Assembly: GCF_040645615.1 (NCBI RefSeq) | Contig: NZ_JBEYYO010000003.1 | Coordinates: 310,001-374,000, forward strand | Direction: 5' to 3' | DNA length: 64,000 nucleotides | Source of the DNA: Glycomyces sp040645615 | GTDB lineage: Bacteria > Actinomycetota > Actinomycetes > Mycobacteriales > Micromonosporaceae | Position numbers and translations under genes: made by a program | Notes under the pieces: generated by a model | The model's input: the letters and a program-made list of their open reading frames with translations, nothing else | Databases searched by the model: none | What the model was told of the DNA's origin: nothing | Shown here: one piece after another, positions 1-8,100 of the stretch | How the letters are laid out: each line of letters starts with the position of its first letter | Numbering within the stretch: the stretch's first letter is position 1

Positions 1-204
1 CGTGTCTCGTCAGCACCGCAACGCCAGCTCATCCGAGCGTACGCCCAACCCTACCGGCGGACCACAACCGGCGGGGAGCCGATAAAGGATCGCCTTCCCC
101 CGAAAGAGCGTTGCGAGGCCCGCGTACCGGTTCGGGTGACGCGACACCGCTTCATGTGGCCCTGACCGATTGTCGCGGGCACTGACGCAGCGTACATTGG
201 CTGC
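1..204. other. left-edge intergenic stretch
   Basis: I see no gene that I can support in these 204 bases. The end of a neighbouring gene may lie just beyond the left edge. The last 35 bases hold the promoter of the DUF2530 gene. Confidence 0.4.
170..198 (+). promoter_or_regulatory. promoter of DUF2530 gene, leaderless
   Basis: TTGTCG (170-175) and TACATT (193-198) are 17 bases apart, a good fit to a housekeeping actinobacterial promoter. The GTG start at 205 lies six bases after the -10 hexamer, so the transcript would begin at or next to the start codon. Leaderless messages are common in actinobacteria. Confidence 0.55.
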
Positions 205-519
205 GTGTCCACCGAAGGAACTTCTCAGCCTCCGGCCGCGTCCGGATCGACCCCGCGCGAGGCCTACCAGCGCGTGCGTCGCTCGCCCGAACTGCCCGCG
301 CCCGACGCGGTCCAGATGCGGATGACGCCGATCGCGGCGGGCGGGACTCTGCTGTGGACGATCGCTCTTATCCTGACCCAGGTGTTCCGCGACGACCTCG
401 ACGCAACCGGCCGCGGCTGGTGGGCGACCTGCGCCCTGGCCGGGGTGGGGCTGGGGCTGCTGGGCACCGCGATGATGGCGGTGGCCGACAAGCGGCACTT
501 CGGGAAGGCCGAGCGCTCG
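205..519 (+). CDS. DUF2530 family small membrane protein, no stop in its own frame
   Basis: This is a small two-helix membrane protein of the DUF2530 type, whose function is unknown. The first 40 residues are polar. Membrane segments lie at about residues 41-61 and 72-94, followed by a short basic tail that reads DKRHFGKAERS. Family members normally end soon after the second helix. Here the frame has no stop at that point: at 520-522 it runs straight into the antisense of the convergent DUF3027 gene and stays open to 1641. A TAG sits one base out of frame at 521-523, so a one-base indel near the end (natural or sequencing) would explain the missing stop. I give the part that looks like the family as the gene. 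The start is GTG 205, just after a good promoter. Confidence 0.6.
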
Positions 520-1317
520 TTAGAGGAGCTCGGAGCCCTCGTCGTCGTAGACGATCTCGGACTTGTCCACGCCCTGCGGGGTGGTGTCGACGAATTCGCT
601 GATCTGGGAGTGCGCGCCGCAGCCGTGGTCGGCGGAGACCACGCGGGCGTCCTCGGAGGAGTAGAGGTTCGCGCACGCGCCGAATGCCAGGCGCATCGAA
701 CCGGCCAGGGGCAGGAAGAACCCGCAGGTCCCGCAGCGGGCGGGCGCGGGGGCGGCCTCGGCGATGGGCGCGGTGGGGCCCCTGTCGCCGTCGTACCAGC
801 GCTGCGCGGTCTCGGCGCGGCCCTCGCGGTTCATCACCCGTTCGCGGCCGAGGCCGAGCTCTGCGGCGATGTCCTCGACGGCGTCGTCGTCGGAGTACTG
901 GTAGGCGGGCATGAGCCGGTCGTCGTCCTCGTCGGTGGGGAGGACTTCACCGGTGCCGACCTCGCCGCCGGTGAGGCGTTCGGACCACGGGACCCAGGCG
1001 GGGGAGCGGAGCGCGTCGGGGCCGGGCAGGAGCGCGGTCTCGGAGACGGTGGCGACGCGGGCGCGGGGCGCGCGGGTGAGCACGACGGCCCAGCGCCAGC
1101 CGCGGTAGCCCGCAAGGGTGCACTCGAAGTAGTGGGTGACGACCCGGTCGGTCTCGGCCTCGACCGTACGGTGCTCGCCGACCCCTTCGCCGGCCTCTTC
1201 GGCGGCCTCGCGGGCGAGGTCGACGGCATCGGCGAGGACGCGGTCCAGCTTCGGCTTGCGGGTCCGGGTCTTGGCGGCGGCGGTTGCGGTGGAGCTGTCA
1301 GGCACGCCCCCAAGCAT
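520..1317 (-). CDS. DUF3027 family protein
   Basis: A 265-residue soluble protein that I recognise as the actinobacterial DUF3027 family; no biochemical role is established. The N-terminal third is helical and charged. The middle is acidic (the GEVLPTDEDDD region), and the C-terminal part has a CxxC at residues 195-198 with further cysteines at 215 and 233, a possible metal site. The ATG at 1317 is used here; a GTG at 1305 is an alternative start. The gene is convergent with the DUF2530 gene and shares its last codons with the open tail of that frame. DUF2530 and DUF3027 genes are commonly neighbours in actinobacteria. Confidence 0.75.
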   Translation of the reverse strand: MLGGVPDSSTATAAAKTRTRKPKLDRVLADAVDLAREAAEEAGEGVGEHRTVEAETDRVVTHYFECTLAGYRGWRWAVVLTRAPRARVATVSETALLPGPDALRSPAWVPWSERLTGGEVGTGEVLPTDEDDDRLMPAYQYSDDDAVEDIAAELGLGRERVMNREGRAETAQRWYDGDRGPTAPIAEAAPAPARCGTCGFFLPLAGSMRLAFGACANLYSSEDARVVSADHGCGAHSQISEFVDTTPQGVDKSEIVYDDEGSELL

Positions 1318-1662
1318 AGGCCAGCTCGCGCCCCGAACCCGAGGACGGTGCACGCCCCGAAGAGCGGCATGCGCCACACTCCCGCTCCGGAGGGGCTGAA
1401 ATGTCGTACCCCTCGGCGACGCTTGAAACCGGGGGCCCTTTCCCAGAGGTCGAAGCGGTGTTCGGGGTGCCCCGGAAACGAGGCGTCGCGAAGCGCGGCA
1501 ACGGCGGCGCCGGGCGCCTTCATGGCACCGCCCTCGCGGCGTCGCCGGAAACGAAGCGCCGCGAACCCGAGCGCGCCCGCCGCGAAGCGCGGCGCGGGCG
1601 CGTTCGCGACACCGGCCTCTCGGCGTCGCCGTCGTCCCTAGCCACCCGGTAAGTTTGATGCC
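1318..1662. other. 345-bp divergent intergenic region
   Basis: No convincing gene. It holds a TGTCR-type box (1402-1423) and a GC-rich stretch (about 1470-1640) with several near-repeats of CGCGAAGCGCGG and GGCGTCGCCG. Open frames here look like by-products of composition. Confidence 0.4.
1402..1423 (+). promoter_or_regulatory. TGTCR-type box (RecA-NDp/PafBC-like spacing)
   Basis: TGTCGTACCC, six bases, then GACGCT. The layout TGTCR + 11 bases + NANNNT matches the spacing of the RecA-NDp (PafBC) promoter of actinobacteria, whose published core is TGTCRGTG-N8-TANNNT. The next gene downstream, mqnB, is 240 bases away. Confidence 0.35.
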
Positions 1663-2277
1663 ATGCGAATACTCGTCGTGTGCGCGGTGGCCGAGGAGGC
1701 GCAGGCCGTGGAGGCCGGGCGCTCGCTCCGGCATGAGCTTGACGTCCTGGTGTGCGGGGTCGGCCCCGCCGCCGCCGCCGCGCAGACCGCGCGGACCATC
1801 GCCCAGAACAGCCAGATGGGCCGCGCGTACGACGTGGTCATCAACGCCGGAATCTGCGGCGCGTTCGAAGGCCGCGCCAAGATCGGCGACGTCCTGATCG
1901 CCACCGACTCCGTGGCCGCCGAACTCGGCGTGGCGCTCCCGTGGCGCTTCCAGCCGCTCGACGAACTCGGCCTGGGCACCAACCGGATCGGCTGCAACAC
2001 CGTCCTGACCGTCGCGGTCGAGGGCGTGCGCGGCGAGATCCTCACCCTCTCCTCGATCACCGGCTCCGACGGCCTGGCCGCCAACCTCGCCCACCGCTAC
2101 CCCGACGCGGTCGGGGAGGCCATGGAGGGCTTCGGCGTGGCCACCGCCGCGCAGCAGGCGGGCCTGCCGTTCGCCGAGATCCGCACCGTCTCCAACTACA
2201 TCGGCAACCGCGAGGTCGCCACCTGGGACTGGGGCTCGGCCCTCAAATCCCTCACCGCCGCGGTCAGGGAGCTGTGA
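1663..2277 (+). CDS. mqnB: futalosine hydrolase
   Basis: MqnB removes the purine base from futalosine to give dehypoxanthine futalosine, a cytoplasmic step of the futalosine route to menaquinone. The 204 residues form one nucleoside phosphorylase-like fold: an N-terminal strand with an acidic VAEEAQAV motif, a glycine-rich GVGPAAAAAQTA turn, an NAGICGAF motif, and the family-typical MEGFGVA segment (the base/ribose-binding region) near residue 152. It is about the usual family length. The gene overlaps the next one, mqnD, by one base (TGATG), so the two form an operon and the pathway assignment supports both calls. A related SAH/MTA nucleosidase is the main alternative, made unlikely by the mqnD partner. 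Confidence 0.9.
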   Translation: MRILVVCAVAEEAQAVEAGRSLRHELDVLVCGVGPAAAAAQTARTIAQNSQMGRAYDVVINAGICGAFEGRAKIGDVLIATDSVAAELGVALPWRFQPLDELGLGTNRIGCNTVLTVAVEGVRGEILTLSSITGSDGLAANLAHRYPDAVGEAMEGFGVATAAQQAGLPFAEIRTVSNYIGNREVATWDWGSALKSLTAAVREL

Positions 2278-3095
2278 TGGCCCTCCACCTGGCGCACTCC
2301 CCGTGCCCCAACGACACGTTCATCTACCACGCCTGGACCTCAGGCCTGGTCGAAGGACCGGCGACGCGGCTGACGTTCGCCGACATCGACGTCACCAACT
2401 CCGCTTGCGCCCGAGGCGAATTCGACGTGGCGAAGGTCTCGTACGCGGCCCTGCCGCACCTCGGCGACGAATGGCGGCTGCTCCCGGCGGGCGGGGCGCT
2501 CGGGCGCGGGTGCGGGCCGCTGGTCCTCACCGGAGCGAAGGGCTTGAACGCGCTGGAAGGCGCGAAGATCGCCGTGCCTTCCGATCGCAGTACCGCGTAC
2601 CTCCTGTTCAACCTGTGGCTGCGCGAGCTCGGCGGCCCCGAGGTGAGCGTGGAGGTCGTGCCGTTCGACCAGATCATGCCCGCCGTCCGGGAAGGCCGCT
2701 TCGACGCCGGGCTGGTCATCCACGAGGCCCGGTTCACCTACGGCGAGTACGGGCTCGACAAGCTCGTCGACCTCGGCGAATGGTGGGAGTCGAGCACCGG
2801 GGCGCCGATCCCGCTGGGCGCGATCGTGGCCAAGGCCCACCTCGACACCGAGGCGATCACGGCCGCGATCCGCGCCTCGCTCGACTACGCGTGGGCCAAC
2901 CCCGAGGCCAGCAGGGACTACGTCGCCGCTCATGCGCAGGAGATGTCGCCCGACGTGTGCAGGCAGCACATCGAGCTGTACGTCAACGAGTTCTCGCGCG
3001 ACCTCGGCGACGAGGGCCGCACCGCGATAGAGCGGCTGCTCGGCGGCGCGGCCGAGCTCGGGCTCGTACCCCAGCTGCGGCTCGCGATCCCTTAA
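2277..3095 (+). CDS. mqnD: 1,4-dihydroxy-6-naphthoate synthase
   Basis: MqnD converts cyclic dehypoxanthine futalosine to 1,4-dihydroxy-6-naphthoate in the futalosine menaquinone route. The 272-residue protein has the periplasmic-binding-protein-like fold of this family. The signature SPCPNDTF stands at residues 8-15, followed by a DVTNSACARGEFDVAKVS segment and a late VIHEARF motif. The ATG overlaps the stop of mqnB by one base, so translation is probably coupled. The other enzymes of the route (MqnA, MqnC, MqnE) are not in this window. A short hairpin (GATGG-TCGCG-CCATC, about 3109-3121) follows the stop and may end the transcript. Confidence 0.92.
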   Translation: MALHLAHSPCPNDTFIYHAWTSGLVEGPATRLTFADIDVTNSACARGEFDVAKVSYAALPHLGDEWRLLPAGGALGRGCGPLVLTGAKGLNALEGAKIAVPSDRSTAYLLFNLWLRELGGPEVSVEVVPFDQIMPAVREGRFDAGLVIHEARFTYGEYGLDKLVDLGEWWESSTGAPIPLGAIVAKAHLDTEAITAAIRASLDYAWANPEASRDYVAAHAQEMSPDVCRQHIELYVNEFSRDLGDEGRTAIERLLGGAAELGLVPQLRLAIP

Positions 3096-3200
3096 GACGT
3101 AACGGATGGTCGCGCCATCGTTCAGGGGCGGCCACCCGATGTCAAGCTAGGCTTGAACGATCCATCAGTTCCGAGCGGCAGAGAAGTTCGAGGTTCAGCG

Positions 3201-3599
3201 GTGCCCAGTGGTCGAGTGAAATGGTTCGACGCCGAGAAGGGATTCGGATTCGTCTCCCGCGACGACGGCGGCAAGGACGTGTTCGTGCATCGCGACGCGC
3301 TGCCCGAAGGCGTCGAGGAGCTCGCCAAGGGCACGAAGGTCGAGTACAGCATCATCGACACCCGCCGCGGCGTCCAGGCGATGGGCCTCCACGTGCTCGC
3401 CGCGCCCCCGGCCGGACCGGCCGCGGCGGCCGAGACGCCCAAGCGCTCGCCAGAGGAGCTCAACAGCCTCCTCCAAGACCTCATCGGCGTGCTCGAACAG
3501 CAGGTCATGCCCCCGCTCTCGCGCGGGCGCAGGCCCGACCGCAAGACCGGGGCGAAGATCGCCGAGCTGCTGCGGGCCGTCGCGAGCGACCTCGAATAG
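3201..3599 (+). CDS. cold-shock domain protein with C-terminal extension
   Basis: The first 65 residues are a classical cold-shock (OB-fold) domain that binds single-stranded nucleic acid: GRVKWFDAEKGFGFV carries the RNP1 motif KGFGFV, and DVFVH is RNP2. It then carries a 60-residue extension that is alanine/proline-rich and then helical (PEELNSLLQDLIGVLEQQ), which plain CspA proteins of about 67 residues lack. The extended form is a known actinobacterial variant. I use GTG 3201, because the cold-shock domain begins there; an ATG at 3153 would add 16 poorly conserved residues. It is a separate transcription unit between mqnD and larE. Confidence 0.85.
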   Translation: MPSGRVKWFDAEKGFGFVSRDDGGKDVFVHRDALPEGVEELAKGTKVEYSIIDTRRGVQAMGLHVLAAPPAGPAAAAETPKRSPEELNSLLQDLIGVLEQQVMPPLSRGRRPDRKTGAKIAELLRAVASDLE

Positions 3600-3626
3600 C
3601 GCGCGCTGCGCGTTAGGTTTGGGGGC

Positions 3627-4469
3627 GTGACTACCCAGCCCCGCAATAGCGTCGACGCGCTGCTCGAACGGCTCGCCGCCCTACCCTCGCTCATGGTCGC
3701 GTTCTCCGGGGGCGCCGACTCGGCGTTCCTGCTGGCCGCGGCCGTGCGCGCGCTCGGGCCCGCACGGGTCGAGGCGGCCACGGCCCTCTCGCCGTCGCTG
3801 CCGCCCGCAGAGCTCGACCGGGCCCGCGCCTTCGCGGCCGACCTCGGGGTCGCCCACCACGCGCCGACCACCGATGAGCTTGCGCGCGAAGGCTACCGGG
3901 CCAACGCGGGGGACCGCTGCTTCTTCTGCAAGACCGAGCTCATGAGCGTCATCGGGCCGCTGGCCGCCGAGCGCGGCATCGCCGCGGTGGCCACCGGGAC
4001 CAACGCCGACGACCTCGCGGCCGGGTTCCGGCCCGGCATCCGTGCGGCCGCGAACGCGGGCGCGCTCACGCCGCTGGCCGACGCGGGGTTGACGAAACCT
4101 GAGATCAGGGCGGCCTCGAAGGCCTGGGGACTGCCCACTTGGGACAAACCGGCGGCGGCGTGCCTGGCCAGTCGCATCGCGTACGGCGTGGAGGTCACCG
4201 CGGACGGGCTCCAGCGGGTCGCGAACGCCGAGGAGACCTTGCGGCGCGCGTTCGCGAAAGCGGCGATTCCAGTGCGCAACCTGCGGGTCCGCGACCTCGG
4301 GGGCGACGCGGCCCGCGTCGAGATCGACGCCGAACTGGTGGCCGCGGCGGCCGCGAAACCCGAAGTGCTCGCAAGCGTCGAAGGCTTCGCTCAGGTGGAC
4401 CTCGACGAGAGGGGCTTCCGCTCGGGCTCGATGAACGAGCTCCTGGCGGACCCGGAACGGTACCGGTGA
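3627..4469 (+). CDS. larE: LarE-like ATP-dependent sacrificial sulfur transferase
   Basis: LarE belongs to the PP-loop ATP pyrophosphatase superfamily. In lactobacilli it adenylates pyridinium-dicarboxylate and donates the sulfur of its own cysteine to make the nickel-pincer cofactor of lactate racemase. This 280-residue protein has the PP-loop SGGADSAF at residues 27-34, a CFFCK motif at 98-102, and KPAAACLASR with a cysteine at 179 that lines up with the sacrificial cysteine (Cys176 in Lactobacillus). The start is GTG 3627. No larA, larB or larC is present in the window, so the real substrate may differ. A 12-bp inverted repeat follows the gene. Confidence 0.8.
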   Translation: MTTQPRNSVDALLERLAALPSLMVAFSGGADSAFLLAAAVRALGPARVEAATALSPSLPPAELDRARAFAADLGVAHHAPTTDELAREGYRANAGDRCFFCKTELMSVIGPLAAERGIAAVATGTNADDLAAGFRPGIRAAANAGALTPLADAGLTKPEIRAASKAWGLPTWDKPAAACLASRIAYGVEVTADGLQRVANAEETLRRAFAKAAIPVRNLRVRDLGGDAARVEIDAELVAAAAAKPEVLASVEGFAQVDLDERGFRSGSMNELLADPERYR

Positions 4470-4472
4470 GTG

Positions 4473-4528
4473 CCCGGTGGGGCCAGCGGCGATCGTCAGT
4501 GGAGGATGAGTCCGACGGCCCCACCGGG
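4473..4528 (+). terminator. probable terminator after larE
   Basis: CCCGGTGGGGCC (4473-4484) pairs perfectly with GGCCCCACCGGG (4517-4528). The loop is 32 bases and there is no T-run, as is usual for GC-rich actinobacterial terminators. From here to 4751 I see no gene. Confidence 0.5.
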
Positions 4529-4751
4529 TCCATAACCCCTCGGGAACCCCTCATTCCCCGAGGCCCCCACCGTGGGCCACGAGGCTGAGCGCGCCCTGTG
4601 CCGAACCTGGCAATTCCCTGATACACGGGTGTTCGACCCATAACGGGCGGTGCATACCCATAACGGTCCTCAATCGACACCTTTCGGCACGTGACGCCAG
4701 GCACCCAAGATCGGCTCCGGGGCCGCGAGAGGGGCAGATACACTCCCGGTC

Positions 4752-4967
4752 ATGAGTGACTCGAACCTGGCCAAGCGCGAAGCCGACCGCCCCACCCGCA
4801 ACCGCACCGTCAAGCCCGGGCACCTGGAGATCGGCGAGTTCACCTCCGGGATCATCGGGGCCTCCTCGCCGTTCGGCACGTCCGCGTTCCCGCTGCCGGC
4901 CCGCACGGTCTACTTCGAGCACACCGGGCCGGTGCCCACCCGCATCCTCGAAGACGAGCGCGACTGA
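4752..4967 (+). CDS. small hypothetical protein
   Basis: A 71-residue protein that I do not recognise. It is polar, with a basic N-terminal third (KREADRPTRNRTVKPGH), a glycine/serine-rich middle and an acidic end (LEDERD). It has no signal peptide or membrane helix. Support for its being real comes from an ATG start, a clean stop and a strong terminator that begins 12 bases after the stop. No strong ribosome binding site is visible. It lies between larE and the amylopullulanase gene. Confidence 0.5.
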   Translation: MSDSNLAKREADRPTRNRTVKPGHLEIGEFTSGIIGASSPFGTSAFPLPARTVYFEHTGPVPTRILEDERD

Positions 4968-4978
4968 CGCAAGTTCTT

Positions 4979-5015
4979 GCGAAGGGCCTTCCGCTTCGGC
5001 GGAGGGCCCTTTCGC
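4979..5015 (+). terminator. intrinsic terminator after the 71-aa gene
   Basis: A GCGAAGGGC...TTCCGC arm pairs with GCGGA...GGGCCCTTTCGC around a TTCG-type loop. The stem is long and nearly perfect and sits just after the TGA at 4965-4967. Confidence 0.7.
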
Positions 5016-5059
5016 GTTGCACGCCTGGTCGCGCACCGTCGCAATGGATTATCAGAATG

Positions 5060-5088
5060 TTGTAAGGAAATTTCAGAAGTGGTATGTT
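5060..5088 (+). promoter_or_regulatory. promoter of the amylopullulanase gene
   Basis: TTGTAA (5060-5065) and TATGTT (5083-5088) are exactly 17 bases apart in an unusually AT-rich patch (5044-5090). The spacer holds the palindrome GGAAATTTC, a possible operator. The start codon is about 70 bases downstream, behind a CGGAGGTTG ribosome binding site. Confidence 0.6.
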
Positions 5089-5160
5089 CTTGCGCACACG
5101 GGGTGCGCGGGCTTACACGCGCGCCTCGAACCCCCCGATCGACCCGGAGGTTGAAGCGCA

Positions 5161-8100
5161 ATGCCGCGTACCGCCCGAATCGCGGCGGGAGTGCTGGTCA
5201 CGGCCCTCGCACTCACCGCCTGCACCAGCCCGCCACCGGATGACGGCTCGTGGACCGGCGAGCCGACCGACAAGCAGCTCGCCGCGCTCGCCGCGACCCC
5301 GACCGGCGACGCCGAGCAGTTCTACTTCGTGATGACCGACCGCTTCGCCGACGGCGACCCGGCCAACAACACCGGCGGGCTGGAAGGCGACGCCCTGACC
5401 ACCGGCTACGACCCCACGCAGCGGATGTTCTACCAGGGCGGCGACCTCGCCGGGGTCGAGCAGCGCCTCGACTACATCGAAGGCCTCGGCACCACCGCGA
5501 TCTGGCTGACCCCCGTCGTGGTCAACCAGCCCGTGCAGGTCTCCGAGACCTGGACCGGGGCGGGCTACCACGGCTACTGGGGCACCGACTTCACCGCCGT
5601 CGACCCCCACCTGGGCTCGGACGCCGAACTCCAGAGCCTCATCGGTGCCGCGCACGACCGCGGCATCGAGATCTACCTCGACATCGTCGTCAACCACACC
5701 GCCGACGTGATCGAGTACGCCGAGGGCGCGAACACGTACGTGTCCAAGAAGGACGCCCCGTATACCGACGCCGAGGGCCGCCCGTTCGAGGACGCGAACT
5801 ACGCCGAATCCGACGCCTTCCCCGAGGTCACCGCCGACTCCTCGGCGTACACGCCGGTCCTGGAGGCGGGCGAGGAGACCCTCAAGTCCCCCGACTGGCT
5901 CAACGACCCGACCATGTACCACAACCGGGGCGACTCGACCTACAGCGGCGAGTCGAACACCTACGGCGACTTCTCCGGCCTCGACGACGTGTGGACCGAG
6001 CGGCCCGAGGTCGTGGACGGCTGGATCGACGTCTACGCCGACTGGATCGCCGATTCCGGGGTGGACGGGTTTCGCATCGACACCGTCAAGCACGTGAACC
6101 TGGAGTTCTGGCCGCAATTCCTTGCGGGCGTTCGCGAAGCGGCCGAGGCGAAGGGCATCGACTTCTTCGCGTTCGGCGAGGTCTACTCCGGGGACCCGGG
6201 CTACACCAGCACCTTCGTGCGCCAAGGCGAGCTCGACGCGGTGCTCGACTTCGGGTTCCACGGCGCGGCCACCGGCTTCACCACCGGGAGTTCCTCGGCG
6301 CAGGGCCTGGCCACGCTGTACGCCTCGGACCCGCTGTTCACCTCGGGCGGCACCGACGCTCTGGCGATGCCGACGTTCGTGTCCAACCACGACATCGGCC
6401 GCGTCGGCCGCACCATCGCCGAGACCACCGATGAGGACACCTGGACCGACCGCGCGATCCTCGCGCACGAGCTCATGTTCCTCACCCGCGGCCAGCCGGT
6501 CGTCTACTACGGCGACGAGCAGGGCTTCACCGGCGAGGGCGGCGACGACTACGCGCGCCAGTCCATGTTCGCCTCGCAGGTCGCGGAGTACCTCGACGAC
6601 GACCTCATCGGCACCGACGCGACCCACGCCGAGGACAACTTCGACACCTCCCACCCGATCTACGAGGCGATCGCCGAGCTCGGGCAGCTGCGCAAGGACC
6701 ACCCGGCGCTCGCGAACGGCGCCCAGGTGACCCGCTCGGCCGAGGACGGCGTGTTCGCGTTCTCCCGCGTCGAGTCCGCCGAGGGCGTGGAGTACCTGGT
6801 GGCGGTCTCGAACGCGACCGTCGAGCAGACCGTCGAGGTCGAGACCTATTCGAACTCCTTCAGCGCGGTCTACGGCGACGGCTCGATCGAGGCCTCGGGC
6901 GGTTCGGCGAGCATCACCGTGCCGCCGCTGTCGGCCGTGGTCTTCCGCGCCGACGCGAAGGTGAAGACCGGGAGCGCCCCGAAGATCACGCTCACCACCG
7001 CCGAAGAGTCCGCGACCACGGCTTACGTGAACGCCGAGGTGAGCGGCGACCCGCTCGCGCGGGTCGCGTTCGCGGCGTCCGTGGACGGGGGCGAGTGGAC
7101 CTACATCGGGACCTCCCCGGGCCCCGACCACCGGATCGCCTACGACCTGGCCGGGCTGCGCGGCGACCAGAGCGTCGAGTTCAAGGCCGTGGTCGTCGAC
7201 CGCAAGGGCCGCACGGCTTCGGCGAAGACCGCCACGGCCGTGGCGACTCCCGACCAGGCGGGCGGTTCGCTGGCCTGGGCAAACGTCCACTACGACGGCG
7301 ACCCCGAGCAGTGGGGCCTGTACGCGTGGGGCGACGTGGCCGAGGAGTCGGTGACCACCTGGCCGGAATCGAACCGGTTCTCCGGTGAGGACTCGTACGG
7401 GTCCTTCGCGCCGATCAAGCTCGCCGAGGGCGCGAGCTCGGTCGGGTACCTGGTGATCGACGCCGAAGGCAACAAGGACCACGAGGCCGACCGGACCTTC
7501 GACCCGAGCCGGGCCCCCGAGATCTGGCTCAGCGCCGGGACCGGGGACGTGGCGCATTCGCTGGCCGAGGCCAACGGGCACGTCACCGTCCACGCCCCAG
7601 ATGAGGGCACCGATTGGGGCCTGCACCTGTGGGGCGACGCGCTCGCCGAAGGCGCGGCCACCGAATGGGACTCCCCGCGCGCGCCCGACGGGACCGACGC
7701 GTGGGGCCTGTACTGGCAGGTCCCCGTGGGCGACGTGGACGCCGAACTCGGCGCGATCGTCCACTCAGGAGACACGAAGCTCCATGAGGGCGACCTGCTC
7801 CTCACCCCGTCGAAGCTGGGCGAGACCTGGGTGACCGCGGCCGGGGCGCACGCCTCGCAGGCCGCGGCCGAGGGCAAGGCCGTGATCCACTACCAGCGCC
7901 CCGACGGCGACCTCGACGGCTGGACCCTGCACACCTGGGAGGGCGCGGCCGACCCCACGGATTGGAACGCCGGGCTCGAGCCGGTGCGCACCGACGCGTA
8001 CGGGCTCGTGTTCGAAGTGGAGCTGACCGAGGACGCCGAGGCGCTCTCGTACATCCTCCACCGCGGCGACGAGAAGGACCTGCCCACCGACCAGCGGCTC

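Noticed and set aside
1401..1652. Possible 83-codon plus-strand gene before mqnB
   Set aside because: Its start lies inside the TGTCR-type box, there is no ribosome binding site, and the product is an Arg/Ala-rich repeat of the local GC-rich DNA.
5113..7764. Long minus-strand frames antisense to the amylopullulanase gene (also 7765-10968)
   Set aside because: Typical mirror frames of a GC-rich coding region: Arg/Gly/Val/His-rich translation, no ribosome binding site, and full overlap with a protein that has all catalytic residues.
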